Under the pieces are notes generated by a model. That model was not told the DNA's origin. It did no database searches and saw only the letters and a list, made by a program, of their open reading frames with translations. Below are positions 9,252 to 18,364 of a DNA stretch of 64,000 bases, in pieces (the first letter of the stretch is position 1; each line of letters starts with the position of its first letter). The stretch is from the NCBI GenBank assembly GCA_965223405.1, contig CBDCWO010000004.1, positions 62,001-126,000 of the forward strand, read 5' to 3'. Source of the DNA: CBDCWO01 sp965223405. Lineage in GTDB: Bacteria > Bacteroidota > Bacteroidia > Chitinophagales > Saprospiraceae. The position numbers and the translations under genes were made by a program.

Positions 9252-9506
9252 ATTAACCATTTTTTTTTTGAGTTCTGCAGTAATATATTTCTTAACATAT
9301 CTTTTTAATTCATTTCCAGGATGAGGTTTGTGAATTCTTTTGATATGTTTCGTTTTGGGGTTTAAGTATGCTTTCCTTGAGCCAGAAGTTTTTCCTGTTT
9401 TCCTTTCATTGTATCCAAACTTGCCTAGTAAGTATTCTAATTCTTGAAACGTAAAAGTGGAGTTTGGATTAAGTAACTTTTTTAAAAGCTTTTCAAGTTT
9501 GCCCAT
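9248..9506 (-). pseudogene. hicA: hicA-type mRNA interferase toxin, frameshifted and run into hicB
   Basis: The frame starting MGKLEKLLKKLL has HicA features: a double-stranded-RNA-binding-like fold, a GSR-x-YLNP segment, and the catalytic-type HKPHPGNELKRYV motif. The frame does not stop where HicA should but reads through into hicB, giving a 164-residue fused frame. At the join is a run of ten A (T10 at 9260-9269 on the plus strand). Removing one A makes HicA end ELKKKWLI, like normal family ends, with its TGA overlapping the hicB ATG (ATGA). The span of 259 bases is one more than a multiple of three, in agreement. The toxin may thus be produced as a fusion or by slippage; more likely the pair is decayed or misassembled. 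Confidence 0.8.
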
Positions 9507-9656
9507 GTACAAAAAATGCAGAAAATATCCAATACGTGCAACTAAAATTTAGTTGCAATAGTTTTGTGCTTGCCGATATCCGTGCAGTAAAGTTCAGAAA
9601 TCCATTGATTGATTCAACATTTGAAAGAAAGGTTGTATCAAAACATGAAATCCAGG

Positions 9657-10622
9657 TTAGATGGTAATGATTACTTTGCCTTGATGTTTAGCTTCTCCGA
9701 AATGCTGAAGCACATTGGAAGTTTCACTTAACGGATGAGGCCCATCAATTATACATTTCAATTTACCTTCTTCATATAGAGAACCGATTCGATCAAGATA
9801 TTTATTGGGTTTCAGTGCTAAGATCCGGAATCTTTTCTTGGTTAGCCTGGAAATCAATGGTCCCATGATTAATAATTGTAACAACCGGATTAAAGAACCT
9901 CCGACAGTAACATAAATTCCATTCGAATTTAGAGTCCGGGCGTAAGCAAGAGGGGAACGATTAGTCTTCGCGTCAAGAATTAAATCGTATTGTTTTCCAT
10001 TTTGGGTAAAATCCAATTGCTTATAATCGATGACATAATCAAATCCAACGGACTTCATCATTTCAAGTTTGTTGCCTGTATCCACACCAGTAACTTGGGC
10101 ATCAAACCATTTGGCGATCTGTGCCCCGAACGTGCCCACACCTCCTCCAGCACCATTAATTAGTATATTTTGTCCTCTTTGAAGATCAGCAACTTCAATC
10201 AATCCCTGGTATGCCAGCAATGATGCGTGGGGAATGGCAGCAGCATCCACAAAGCTCATCATTTGGGGTTTGAGAACCACTGCCTTTTCATCAATACAGA
10301 GATATTCTGCAAAACTTCCAAACCCATAATCCGAAATATCTCCATAAACTTCATCCCCGGTTTTGAATGATTTTACTTTGGCCCCGACTGAATCTACAAC
10401 CCCTGACAATTCCATACCCGGAATTTTTCGCTTCGGTTTAAAGAGGCCAAATAAGAGTCGATAGACATATGGTTTACCACGTACCATACTCCAATCGTAA
10501 TCATTTACCGCCGTCGCCTTAACTTTGATTAATACTTCATGTTCTTTTGGAGTTGGAACAGGTATCTCCTGGATTTGCAGTAAAGAAGGTGGGCCATATT
10601 GGGTCAATATCACAGCTTTCAT
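9657..10622 (-). CDS. NAD(P)-dependent alcohol dehydrogenase / quinone oxidoreductase (MDR superfamily)
   Basis: This 321-residue zinc-free-type medium-chain dehydrogenase has an N-terminal GroES-like domain (MKAVILTQYGPPSLLQI, VLIKVKATAVNDYDW, GMELSGVVDSVGAKV). A Rossmann domain follows with NGAGGGVGTFGAQIAKWF at about 153-170 and the VIDY segment after it. The C-terminal part (GKVIITI) is typical of quinone oxidoreductase-like proteins. Such enzymes reduce quinones or activated double bonds with NADPH; the substrate here is unknown. It stands alone between the hicAB remnant and the large esterase gene. Length and start are normal for the family. Confidence 0.88.
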   Translation of the reverse strand: MKAVILTQYGPPSLLQIQEIPVPTPKEHEVLIKVKATAVNDYDWSMVRGKPYVYRLLFGLFKPKRKIPGMELSGVVDSVGAKVKSFKTGDEVYGDISDYGFGSFAEYLCIDEKAVVLKPQMMSFVDAAAIPHASLLAYQGLIEVADLQRGQNILINGAGGGVGTFGAQIAKWFDAQVTGVDTGNKLEMMKSVGFDYVIDYKQLDFTQNGKQYDLILDAKTNRSPLAYARTLNSNGIYVTVGGSLIRLLQLLIMGPLISRLTKKRFRILALKPNKYLDRIGSLYEEGKLKCIIDGPHPLSETSNVLQHFGEAKHQGKVIITI

Positions 10623-10936
10623 ATCCTTGATTGATAAATAGTTTTCGAAATTGATTCTTCAGGAATGACCTAAATATCTTTTAAAACATATCTAAATCGT
10701 CCGTTAGATTTAGCCATATTTTGAATTGTGTACTTTTTTCTATCAGTGCTATAAAACAATAATTAATTATCCTGACTATTTGCAACCTCCTTCCAGAATG
10801 ACTCGAGTTTTTTTGTCTTGATTAAAGAATATGAGCAATATGTTCTAATTGAGTTCAAGATCCCATTGCTGCCATTTACACATCAAATCCATTAAAATAC
10901 CTTAATCGACCATATATTTTACAAATACTGCCAAAT
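10623..10936. other. intergenic region, 314 bases
   Basis: This A+T-rich stretch lies between two reverse-strand genes and shows no reading frame, hairpin or repeat that I can support. It should contain the oxidoreductase promoter at the left and the esterase terminator at the right. Confidence 0.4.
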
Positions 10937-13756
10937 TCACTCCCTACTTTGTATCACATAATCATGGAAGCTCAAGGCTCCAATTCCATTCACACCCCTT
11001 AGCCAAGGACCTTGGTAGCAGTCTTTGGTTCCCTCATAAAAATGGCCGGGCAAATAAGTTATCTTAGACGCCTCAACCGGTTTCCTTGTCTCTAGGTAAA
11101 CTTTTTTACCTTGAATTTTGATGGATGCTATCTGCCCGTATTTACCGTCCAGGTAAAATTGATCCTTTAGCAAATACGTCCCTTGCGACAACTTATCATT
11201 TTGGAGATTTTGATTAAATACCAGGCAAATTTCCTTACCGGGGACTGAATAATAGGCCTTTGAAATATCTGCAGGTGAAACGGTGAGCGGAAGATCGGGA
11301 TTGTAGAACGCTTTTTCCAACATCGGGAAAATCCATTCACCCATTTGACTGTAACCTGCGTTGGTGTAATGACAACCATCGTGACCTATAAGACCTAAGG
11401 TCGACATTATCTCAACATCCTCATAAATTCTGCCAAGTCGTCTTTGTGTTTCACGTAATTCACTTTGCCGATCACCTCCACATCCGGGATGAATTTGAAA
11501 TACAAATACTTTCTTTATTGCAGGGTAATCCGTTTTCCAACCACGATATAGGCTATCAAAATTCGCTGCATAATTCTGGTAATTAGCCTCCCTGGAGTTC
11601 GATTCGCCCTGATGCCACAAGATGGCTTTGACGGCCTTGTGCACCTTGGCCTTAACTGTGCGATAATAAAGTCGATTGTAAGTAGAGTTCAGATCCGTAA
11701 GCGTTTGAGGTGGAAGATTGTACTCTATACTTGATCCTCCACTTCCGCCATTGATAATGCAGACTGGAATCTGATATTTTTCAACAATTTGTTGCATTAA
11801 TCTAATACCCCAGGCACTGACGTGATATTTTTGACTAATATCCCCGGCTGCAAGTCCCCAAGTGGTATCCGACGGATTGTAGGCACTGTAATTGGTATTG
11901 GATCCAAAACTTCTACAAAACTCATTTCTGTATATAGCCTCCCCGCGGGTCGGGTGAGAATTGGACTGTCCATTGATCAGGTATACATCACCACAAACGA
12001 CATTATGAGCACTGCGGTCTTTGAAGTAGGAACCATCTGCGATAAAACCGGTTTCAATACTATATTCTGCAAGTTCAGCTTTAATAATGGGATCGAAGCT
12101 GAAAGAAGTTACGCCGTCAACATATATAAGAGGTTCTTCCATCTGTTCAATGAGCCGCTGGTTACGGAATACCTTGCAGATTGCCTTTTCATAACCGGTA
12201 CTGAATAATGAGCCTTCAATGTTTATGATCGCCTGATTGTCTTGATTCCTGGGAAATAATTGAAGGGCGGCTGGAAAATTTTTGTAAGTAGTGTGTTTAT
12301 TAAATATACGAAAGCGGTGAAAAGAAAGGGCTCCAATACCATTTTGTCCAAGGATCCAGGGGCCGTTGTAGCATATTTTGGTTTCAGGATAGTGATGGCC
12401 GGGTAAATAGGTAATATGAGAAAGATCTGTTGAGCTTACCGTGAGATATACTTTATTCTTGTGGGCTTTACCGGCTAGAACAGGTATTTTTTGCCCTTCA
12501 CGATCAAAAAAGTAATCTTTTAAAAAGTAGGTGCTGTCATCCACTTGCTGCTCAGCTGTCCATTGGACAGCTTGGTTGAACTCCAGGCATATTTCCGGAT
12601 TAACCAGGTTGCTGTAATAAGCACGCACTAGTTTCGGTGCCGTATTGGATTTCGTCTGGCGTTGGTCATAAAAGTCTTTGGATAAGGTAGGGTATATTCG
12701 TTCGGCAAGTGCAAGATATCCCTCATGAGTGTAATGGCAGCCATCATGTCCCGGTAATCCAAGAGTGGACATGATTTCCACATCATTATATTTGTCAGCA
12801 ATTTTAACCTGTAAATCCCTAAACTGACTTTGGAATTTTCCACCACAACCAGGGTGAATTTGGAACATATAGACTTTTTGTAAAGTCGGAAAATTGGATT
12901 TCCAGGCTTGATAGAGTATATCAAAGTTTCCGGTGTAACTCCTAAAGTTATCATTACTATTCGATTCTCCCTGATGCCAAAGAATTGCCTTGATGCCATG
13001 GGTCAATCCGGCTTCATGGACCCGATATATAAGCCTACCGAAGCTGGTATTCAGATCTCCCTGATAGGTTGCCGGCATATTTTTTTCAATCGATGAGGCC
13101 CCACTTCCTCCATTGATAATACAGACTGGAATTTTTTGATTTTTGACAATTTGTTCCATCAAATGCATCCCCCATACACCGACACCAAAGGCATTTTTTT
13201 TCCACCATCCTCCTACCCCCTTTAAATCCGGGGCATTCCCGGTCGCTCTTCCCCAGCGGGATTTCATATCGTCTGAGGTATAAGGCTCGTACCCGGTTTT
13301 TACTCCAAAACTACGGCAATAGGGACTGCTGAAAGTGGAGGCAGAACTGCTAGCATGAGAATTGGATTGCCCTGTGATAATAAATGCATCGCCACACACA
13401 ATACTATCTGCACTAAAGTCGACAGATCGATCTTGAACGCTGATCAGTACCAATTCAATTTTATATTGATACAAACCTGCTTCTATATTCGATGACAATA
13501 AAAAATTGGCCTTTGAATTCCTAAACTCCAGTTCTGTTTCTTCAGATCCAATTAACTTACCATCACGATAGGTTCTTAATTCAATGTTTTGAAAGTCCGT
13601 GTTCTGTACTTGACCTCTGCAGACTACCTTCGCTTCATTACTATCGTTTCGAGCAAATAGTTGGTAGCTTTCCGGCGCTTCATATAGAACAATGTTTTGG
13701 CCGCACACACCGAATGCATAAAGTAAAACGGAGATTAATAACAGAAGCTTTTTCAT
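10937..13756 (-). CDS. secreted protein with two tandem SGNH/SASA (sialate O-acetylesterase-type) esterase units
   Basis: This 939-residue protein has a signal peptide (residues 1-19, ending GVCG). It is built from two copies of one unit of roughly 460 residues: a beta-rich N-terminal part, a SASA-type esterase core and a beta-rich C-terminal part ending GPW-x-(5)-NGIGALSFH. Unit 1 has nucleophile S131 (GQSNS) and D338/H341 (GHDGCHYT). Unit 2 has S598 and D793/H796 in the same motifs, and IWHQGESNS-like blocks occur in both. Both units therefore look active. The likely reaction is removal of acetyl esters from carbohydrates in the periplasm or outside. No T9SS sorting domain is present. A sialidase and another SASA esterase lie about 20 kb away. 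A two-domain carbohydrate esterase acting on plant xylan is the main alternative. Confidence 0.85.
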   Translation of the reverse strand: MKKLLLLISVLLYAFGVCGQNIVLYEAPESYQLFARNDSNEAKVVCRGQVQNTDFQNIELRTYRDGKLIGSEETELEFRNSKANFLLSSNIEAGLYQYKIELVLISVQDRSVDFSADSIVCGDAFIITGQSNSHASSSASTFSSPYCRSFGVKTGYEPYTSDDMKSRWGRATGNAPDLKGVGGWWKKNAFGVGVWGMHLMEQIVKNQKIPVCIINGGSGASSIEKNMPATYQGDLNTSFGRLIYRVHEAGLTHGIKAILWHQGESNSNDNFRSYTGNFDILYQAWKSNFPTLQKVYMFQIHPGCGGKFQSQFRDLQVKIADKYNDVEIMSTLGLPGHDGCHYTHEGYLALAERIYPTLSKDFYDQRQTKSNTAPKLVRAYYSNLVNPEICLEFNQAVQWTAEQQVDDSTYFLKDYFFDREGQKIPVLAGKAHKNKVYLTVSSTDLSHITYLPGHHYPETKICYNGPWILGQNGIGALSFHRFRIFNKHTTYKNFPAALQLFPRNQDNQAIINIEGSLFSTGYEKAICKVFRNQRLIEQMEEPLIYVDGVTSFSFDPIIKAELAEYSIETGFIADGSYFKDRSAHNVVCGDVYLINGQSNSHPTRGEAIYRNEFCRSFGSNTNYSAYNPSDTTWGLAAGDISQKYHVSAWGIRLMQQIVEKYQIPVCIINGGSGGSSIEYNLPPQTLTDLNSTYNRLYYRTVKAKVHKAVKAILWHQGESNSREANYQNYAANFDSLYRGWKTDYPAIKKVFVFQIHPGCGGDRQSELRETQRRLGRIYEDVEIMSTLGLIGHDGCHYTNAGYSQMGEWIFPMLEKAFYNPDLPLTVSPADISKAYYSVPGKEICLVFNQNLQNDKLSQGTYLLKDQFYLDGKYGQIASIKIQGKKVYLETRKPVEASKITYLPGHFYEGTKDCYQGPWLRGVNGIGALSFHDYVIQSRE

Positions 13757-14159
13757 AAAATGGGATGATTTGAAAAGTTACACAAGCCAACTAAAGACTA
13801 ATTGGCGGAAATACCTCTAAAATAATAATTGCCAGCTGACTTTCACTAATCGATTGATTGTTTAGGCGAAAAGGGATTTATACTCAGAATAAATGTAGAT
13901 GTTTTTGGATATCATTTGCACAAGCAATCGCGATTAATTATGCCAGAGAAAATTCTACATAATATATCTTTCAATTGAAATATTTAATGATTTCGGCTGG
14001 ATAAAAACTCGATTCCTTACCAACTACCGGTTTATTTTTGGTAGGTACATTGAAAAAGGTGAATAGTTTTCTCTAACACAACGGTATAATGAATGGATTC
14101 GGCTTTTGATTTCATAGGTTTTTATAACCGCTTCCTTTCATTTTAAATAAGGACATTAT
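13757..14159. other. intergenic region, 403 bases
   Basis: This region between divergent genes presumably holds both promoters. I see only A+T-rich sequence without a supported reading frame, RNA or repeat, and no full TAnnTTTG box close to either start. Confidence 0.4.
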
Positions 14160-16130
14160 ATGCGAATGGTTTTATCATTTATTTCCTTCATTCTTTATAC
14201 TTATGGGTTTGCACAACCATCATTTGTAGCGATAACAGAGGTAAACATGATTCCCATGACCTCGGATCGAATTTTCAAAAATCAGACTGTGCTCATTCGG
14301 GATAATCGGATTGTGGAAATTGGAAATCCCACAGAAATAATAATTCCTCAAGGGGCAGTAATAGTAAATGGGAAGGATAAATTTTTGCTACCTGGTTTTA
14401 TTAATATGTATACTCATGTCAATGAATCCAATCTGTTGCTGTATTTGGCCAATGGGCAGACCACTGTTCGCGATATTCCCAGTCACATTAATGTATTGGG
14501 ATTGCGGGAGCAGGTGGCAGCGGGTCAATTGGATGGCCCAAACATCCTGGCCTATGGCTTGAGAGCAACCGGCGCCCCCGCTCCATTTCATAGTCAACAG
14601 CCGATTTTTTCTGCGATGCAGGGTAGAGAACAGGTCAGAGAAGCTAAACGTCTAGGTTATGATGGAATGTATATCTATGCAACCTGTGATCCCAGAACTT
14701 ATCAGGCGATCTTAGATGAAGCTGAAATTCTGCAGTTCCCAGTTAGTGGTCATTTCCCGATCTTGATTGATGAGGATATGGTATTAGCAAGCAAGCAAAA
14801 GGAATTCAATAATCTGACCGGTTTGACCAGGAGGGGGGAACTCCGAATGGATAGAAATAAATTGATTACTCAACTTAAACGCCACGAGAAAGCCATTACA
14901 CCCTCCCTGGCGGTGCACTATAAATGGTCTATGTCACACAAGAATGACAGCATTTTTGACAGTGAGAATATGAAATATATACCCGATAAACTAAAAGCCT
15001 TCTGGAAACCCAATCCAAAAAAAATACCTCAGACTTCAACTTATCCCTATAATCAGGTTGCCGAATTAATCAAGGAATTGAGTGACCATGGAGTTCAAAT
15101 ATTTATCGGGAGTGATGGAGGTTATCCTTTGGTAATTCCGGGATTTGCCTTTTTGGATGAGATCGAGTTATTTTCCAAAGCAGGAATCAGCCCTGCCAAA
15201 ATACTAAAATATGCAACGGTTGAGGCGGCAAACTTTCTAGGACTCCAGGATAGAGGCACAATTGAGGTAGTCAAAGTTGCTGATTTGGTACTTCTAGCTG
15301 ATAATCCCCTGGAAGCAATACAAAATGTTCGAAAAATTGATGATGTATTTGTTGGTGGAAAATGGTTTTCTCACCAGGATCTGGAGGAAAGACTTAATCA
15401 CTTAAAATCTGAAATTGCAGGAGAAGCAGAGCGATTTAAAGACTGGAAACATTACCTAACCGAATCAGCCTATTCAAAAACATATAGGTACTCATTTTAC
15501 ACCGGCGATTATCAAGTGGGTGCACAAATCCTAATCGTTGATAGTCTCGGACCAAAATCGATGGAGGTCAAATCTGTAATGGTGGCAGATGCACCGGATT
15601 ATCGCCAAACCTACAGTTTTCATCGGATTAATAATCGCAGGATTGATTCATTGTATATTCTAAATAAAGGAAGTGAAGGCATTTCCGAGATTACGATCAC
15701 TCGGGAAATGGACTCTGTATTCATAAATGGAACAGCCGCATTTCATGGGGATTTTTCTTATCAAAAATTTGCTCCGCCCGGATTGCAATTATGGACACCA
15801 TTTACTTCACGCTATTTTGAATTAGACAATGTAACCAATTACTATTTGGCAACCAGGTTGAGTAGACCGCTTAATCCGGATCAATCCGACATATTCAATG
15901 TAATTCAAATTGAGTTGAACTCTGAAGAATTTGGAGAAAAGTATATTTTGGACCAAACAGATGTAACAGTGTATAAAACTATAGACGATGAATTCAGAAT
16001 CATTTATCCTGGATTTTCGGGATTCCAATGTCGAACAAGCTTACCATTTACTATCAGAGTAAAAATTAAACATTCTGGTATTCCCAAGGTTATTGCTTAT
16101 GAAAATCAAATTATTATGCTCAATGAATGA
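14160..16130 (+). CDS. exported amidohydrolase-family protein with degenerate metal site
   Basis: This 656-residue protein has a signal peptide (residues 1-18, YGFAQ). Residues 20-425 match the imidazolonepropionase-like amidohydrolases (TVLIRDNRIVEIG, LLPGFINMYTHV, LANGQTTVRDI, ISPAKILKYATVEAANFLG, VADLVLLADNPL). Key ligands differ. The first His of HxH is Tyr84 (Y84-T-H86), the usual lysine site reads GMYIY, and the second downstream His is missing (FNNLTG where EHG-like is expected). H198 and D319 remain. A further domain of about 220 residues follows, unrecognised and rich in beta strands. The stop overlaps the start of the ankyrin gene (ATG at 16123), so the two are cotranscribed. It may bind rather than hydrolyse its ligand, or use one metal. 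Confidence 0.78.
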   Translation: MRMVLSFISFILYTYGFAQPSFVAITEVNMIPMTSDRIFKNQTVLIRDNRIVEIGNPTEIIIPQGAVIVNGKDKFLLPGFINMYTHVNESNLLLYLANGQTTVRDIPSHINVLGLREQVAAGQLDGPNILAYGLRATGAPAPFHSQQPIFSAMQGREQVREAKRLGYDGMYIYATCDPRTYQAILDEAEILQFPVSGHFPILIDEDMVLASKQKEFNNLTGLTRRGELRMDRNKLITQLKRHEKAITPSLAVHYKWSMSHKNDSIFDSENMKYIPDKLKAFWKPNPKKIPQTSTYPYNQVAELIKELSDHGVQIFIGSDGGYPLVIPGFAFLDEIELFSKAGISPAKILKYATVEAANFLGLQDRGTIEVVKVADLVLLADNPLEAIQNVRKIDDVFVGGKWFSHQDLEERLNHLKSEIAGEAERFKDWKHYLTESAYSKTYRYSFYTGDYQVGAQILIVDSLGPKSMEVKSVMVADAPDYRQTYSFHRINNRRIDSLYILNKGSEGISEITITREMDSVFINGTAAFHGDFSYQKFAPPGLQLWTPFTSRYFELDNVTNYYLATRLSRPLNPDQSDIFNVIQIELNSEEFGEKYILDQTDVTVYKTIDDEFRIIYPGFSGFQCRTSLPFTIRVKIKHSGIPKVIAYENQIIMLNE

Positions 16131-17004
16131 AATTAACCGCAGGAGATGTGTAATAAATAGACGAACTATGGTGAAAAGTTCAATCTTTGGATTCCTGATT
16201 GTCAACTTGTCCAATGTCGCCTATACCAATTCGAGTAATAAATTTTTAGGAAAGGATTCTAAAATCAAGATCAGTCCGGGTAAAAGTTTTCCAAATATTG
16301 ATCCTGAGGTGGTTTCTGAAGTGGTCGGAAAATCACATTTTGATTTGGACCGTTTAAAAGAATTAGTTGATCCCCGTCCAGAATTGGCCAGAGCCACTTG
16401 GGAGTGGCGTTTTGGAGATTGGGAATCGGCTATTGGTGCGGCTTCCCATGTAGGCCGTCGGGATATTGCCACCTATCTAATGGACAAAGGTGCCAGACCT
16501 ACTATTTTTACCTTTGCCATGTTAGGTGCATATGAAGTTGTAAAATCTATGATTGAGTTTCACCCGGGAATCCAAAGAAAAATGGGTCCGCATGGGATAA
16601 GCCTGTTACAACATGCCAGAGCTGGAAATAGAATGAAAGAATTAATGACAAAGAATGAAGTGGATAATCTAAAACGGCTAATTGACTATTTGGAACGATT
16701 AGGTGATGCGAGAGGAGAAACCTACCTGGAGTTATCTAAGGAAGAGCAAAAGAAATATCTCGGTGATTATAAATATGGAGAAGGTCCAAACGATGGTTTC
16801 TCGATTACCTTAAACATGCGCAACCTCATTTCGCTTGGAAGTTTGGGAGGATTTGGAGGCGCACTTTACAGAATTGGAGATCAAACTTTCACCTATAACG
16901 GAGCACCCTCGGTTACCATTACATTTGCCGTTGAAAAGGAGAAAGTGCAATCACTAACCTTAGTGGAACCCGATTTGATTTTAACTGCAAAAAAAGTGAG
17001 GTAA
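16123..17004 (+). CDS. Tat-exported ankyrin-repeat-like protein
   Basis: This 293-residue protein starts at an ATG overlapping the end of the amidohydrolase gene by 8 bases. The N-terminus has NRRTMVKSSIFGFL followed by a hydrophobic stretch, a Tat-type signal. Residues about 60-150 form at least two ankyrin-like helical repeats (SAIGAASHVGRRDIATYLMDKGA, then FAMLGAYEVVKSMIEFHPG). The C-terminal part of about 90 residues is beta-rich (KKYLGDYKYGEGPNDGFSI) and not recognised. The overlap with the upstream gene suggests translational coupling and a shared role, such as a binding partner of the amidohydrolase-like protein. A folded export route fits a metalloprotein or a pre-folded scaffold. Confidence 0.7.
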   Translation: MNEINRRRCVINRRTMVKSSIFGFLIVNLSNVAYTNSSNKFLGKDSKIKISPGKSFPNIDPEVVSEVVGKSHFDLDRLKELVDPRPELARATWEWRFGDWESAIGAASHVGRRDIATYLMDKGARPTIFTFAMLGAYEVVKSMIEFHPGIQRKMGPHGISLLQHARAGNRMKELMTKNEVDNLKRLIDYLERLGDARGETYLELSKEEQKKYLGDYKYGEGPNDGFSITLNMRNLISLGSLGGFGGALYRIGDQTFTYNGAPSVTITFAVEKEKVQSLTLVEPDLILTAKKVR

Positions 17005-17172
17005 CTGCGCGATGGGATGATTTTATCATTACTTTTTGCAATTAATAACCTCGATAGGTATTAAGCCAGATTTTCGGTAAGAGATTTAAAGAAAAGATCT
17101 TTACTTTGCACTATATTAATCAATAGTGCTAATCGCTTTGCAGATATTCCCTTATATAGAAATTTACTGAAA

Positions 17173-18135
17173 ATGAAAAAGCTTATTTGGATCCTGGCCT
17201 CTATTTTACTACCATTTTGTGCCTCTTTAGATTCTGAACCAAAGTTACGGGCATTGATTGTTGACGGACAGAACAATCATGGTATGTGGCCCAAAACCAC
17301 GGTTATGATGAAACAATACCTGGACGAAACCGGGATATTTTCGGTGGATGTAGAGCGTACGGCTTTTACCTGGAATGGTGAACAATATCTCGATAAATAT
17401 CCAGTCGAGCTCAGTAAGAAAACCACTCCGGTCAAACAACCCCAGCCAGACCCTGATTTTGCTCCTGATTTTGCAGCTTATGATGTAGTAGTGATAAACT
17501 TTGGTTGGAATGCTGCTCCCTGGCCTGACAAAACCAAAGAATCTCTGGAGGCCTATGTCAATAATGGAGGTGGATTAATTATTGTACACGCCGCTGATAA
17601 TTCCTTTCCTGAGTGGTTGGAATACAACAAAATGATTGCTTTGGGAGGGTGGGGTGATAGGACTGAAAAAGACGGTCCCTATGTATATTATAATAATGAT
17701 GGTCAATTAGTTCGGGATGACAGTCCTGGCAGAGGAGGATCTCATGGTCCACGACACGAATTTCAAATAACAATACGTAATTCAGAGCATCCCATAACTA
17801 ACGGAATGCCTGAGATATGGAAACACGCGGTGGATGAACTCTATGACCGCTTACGGGGGCCCGCTGAAAATTTGGATCTATTGGGAACCGCTTTTTCTGC
17901 ACCGGAACAAAAAGGAACTGACCGCCATGAGCCCATGTTAATGGTAATTCAATATGGCAAAGGAAGGGTATTCCATACACCGATGGGACATGATGATGTA
18001 GCCATGGAATGTGTAGGTTTCATTACCTCTTTGCAGCGTGGTGCAGAATGGGCAGCGACCGGAAAAGTAAAACATGTGATGATTCCCGAAGATTTTCCCA
18101 CTGGTGATGAGGTAAGCCGCCGTGAGTTCAAATAA
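17173..18135 (+). CDS. exported ThuA-like protein
   Basis: This 320-residue protein has an N-terminal signal sequence (MKKLIWILASILLPFCAS). It carries the ThuA fold, a class I glutamine-amidotransferase-like alpha/beta domain: LRALIVDGQNNHGMW at the start, YDVVVINFGWN, then VNNGGGLIIVHAADNSF. Near the end come HEPMLMVIQYGKGRVFHTPMGHD and a histidine-rich GSHGPRHEF. In the family such proteins occur with glycoside-degrading and sugar-oxidising genes; the true reaction is mostly unproven. It lies 168 bases after the ankyrin gene, same strand, so it may belong to the same unit. It ends with MIPEDFPTGDE, a common ThuA tail. The likely role is in carbohydrate use. Confidence 0.85.
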   Translation: MKKLIWILASILLPFCASLDSEPKLRALIVDGQNNHGMWPKTTVMMKQYLDETGIFSVDVERTAFTWNGEQYLDKYPVELSKKTTPVKQPQPDPDFAPDFAAYDVVVINFGWNAAPWPDKTKESLEAYVNNGGGLIIVHAADNSFPEWLEYNKMIALGGWGDRTEKDGPYVYYNNDGQLVRDDSPGRGGSHGPRHEFQITIRNSEHPITNGMPEIWKHAVDELYDRLRGPAENLDLLGTAFSAPEQKGTDRHEPMLMVIQYGKGRVFHTPMGHDDVAMECVGFITSLQRGAEWAATGKVKHVMIPEDFPTGDEVSRREFK

Positions 18136-18364
18136 GTTAATCTTGTTCTGATTCATTATCAAAAGAATTATTTGATTATCGTTTTGAAAAGAAAACCTTG
18201 AGCCTTTTGAGGAAACAAGACGATCGATTTGTGTCAAATCAGTGATTAATAGTATTCAAACCCCCATATACCGTCCATATACCGGGAGAAATCTGGTATT
18301 TGTCCTGGGATTGTTATAACTTGTAAGAGTTAAATCATTCCTTCGTTTGCCGTAAAACTCCTCC

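Noticed and set aside
9018..9512. A natural HicA-HicB fusion protein of 164 residues
   Set aside because: The join is a homopolymer, the ATGA overlap is preserved in the shifted frame, and the HicB end is also shifted. This fits indels better than an evolved fusion.
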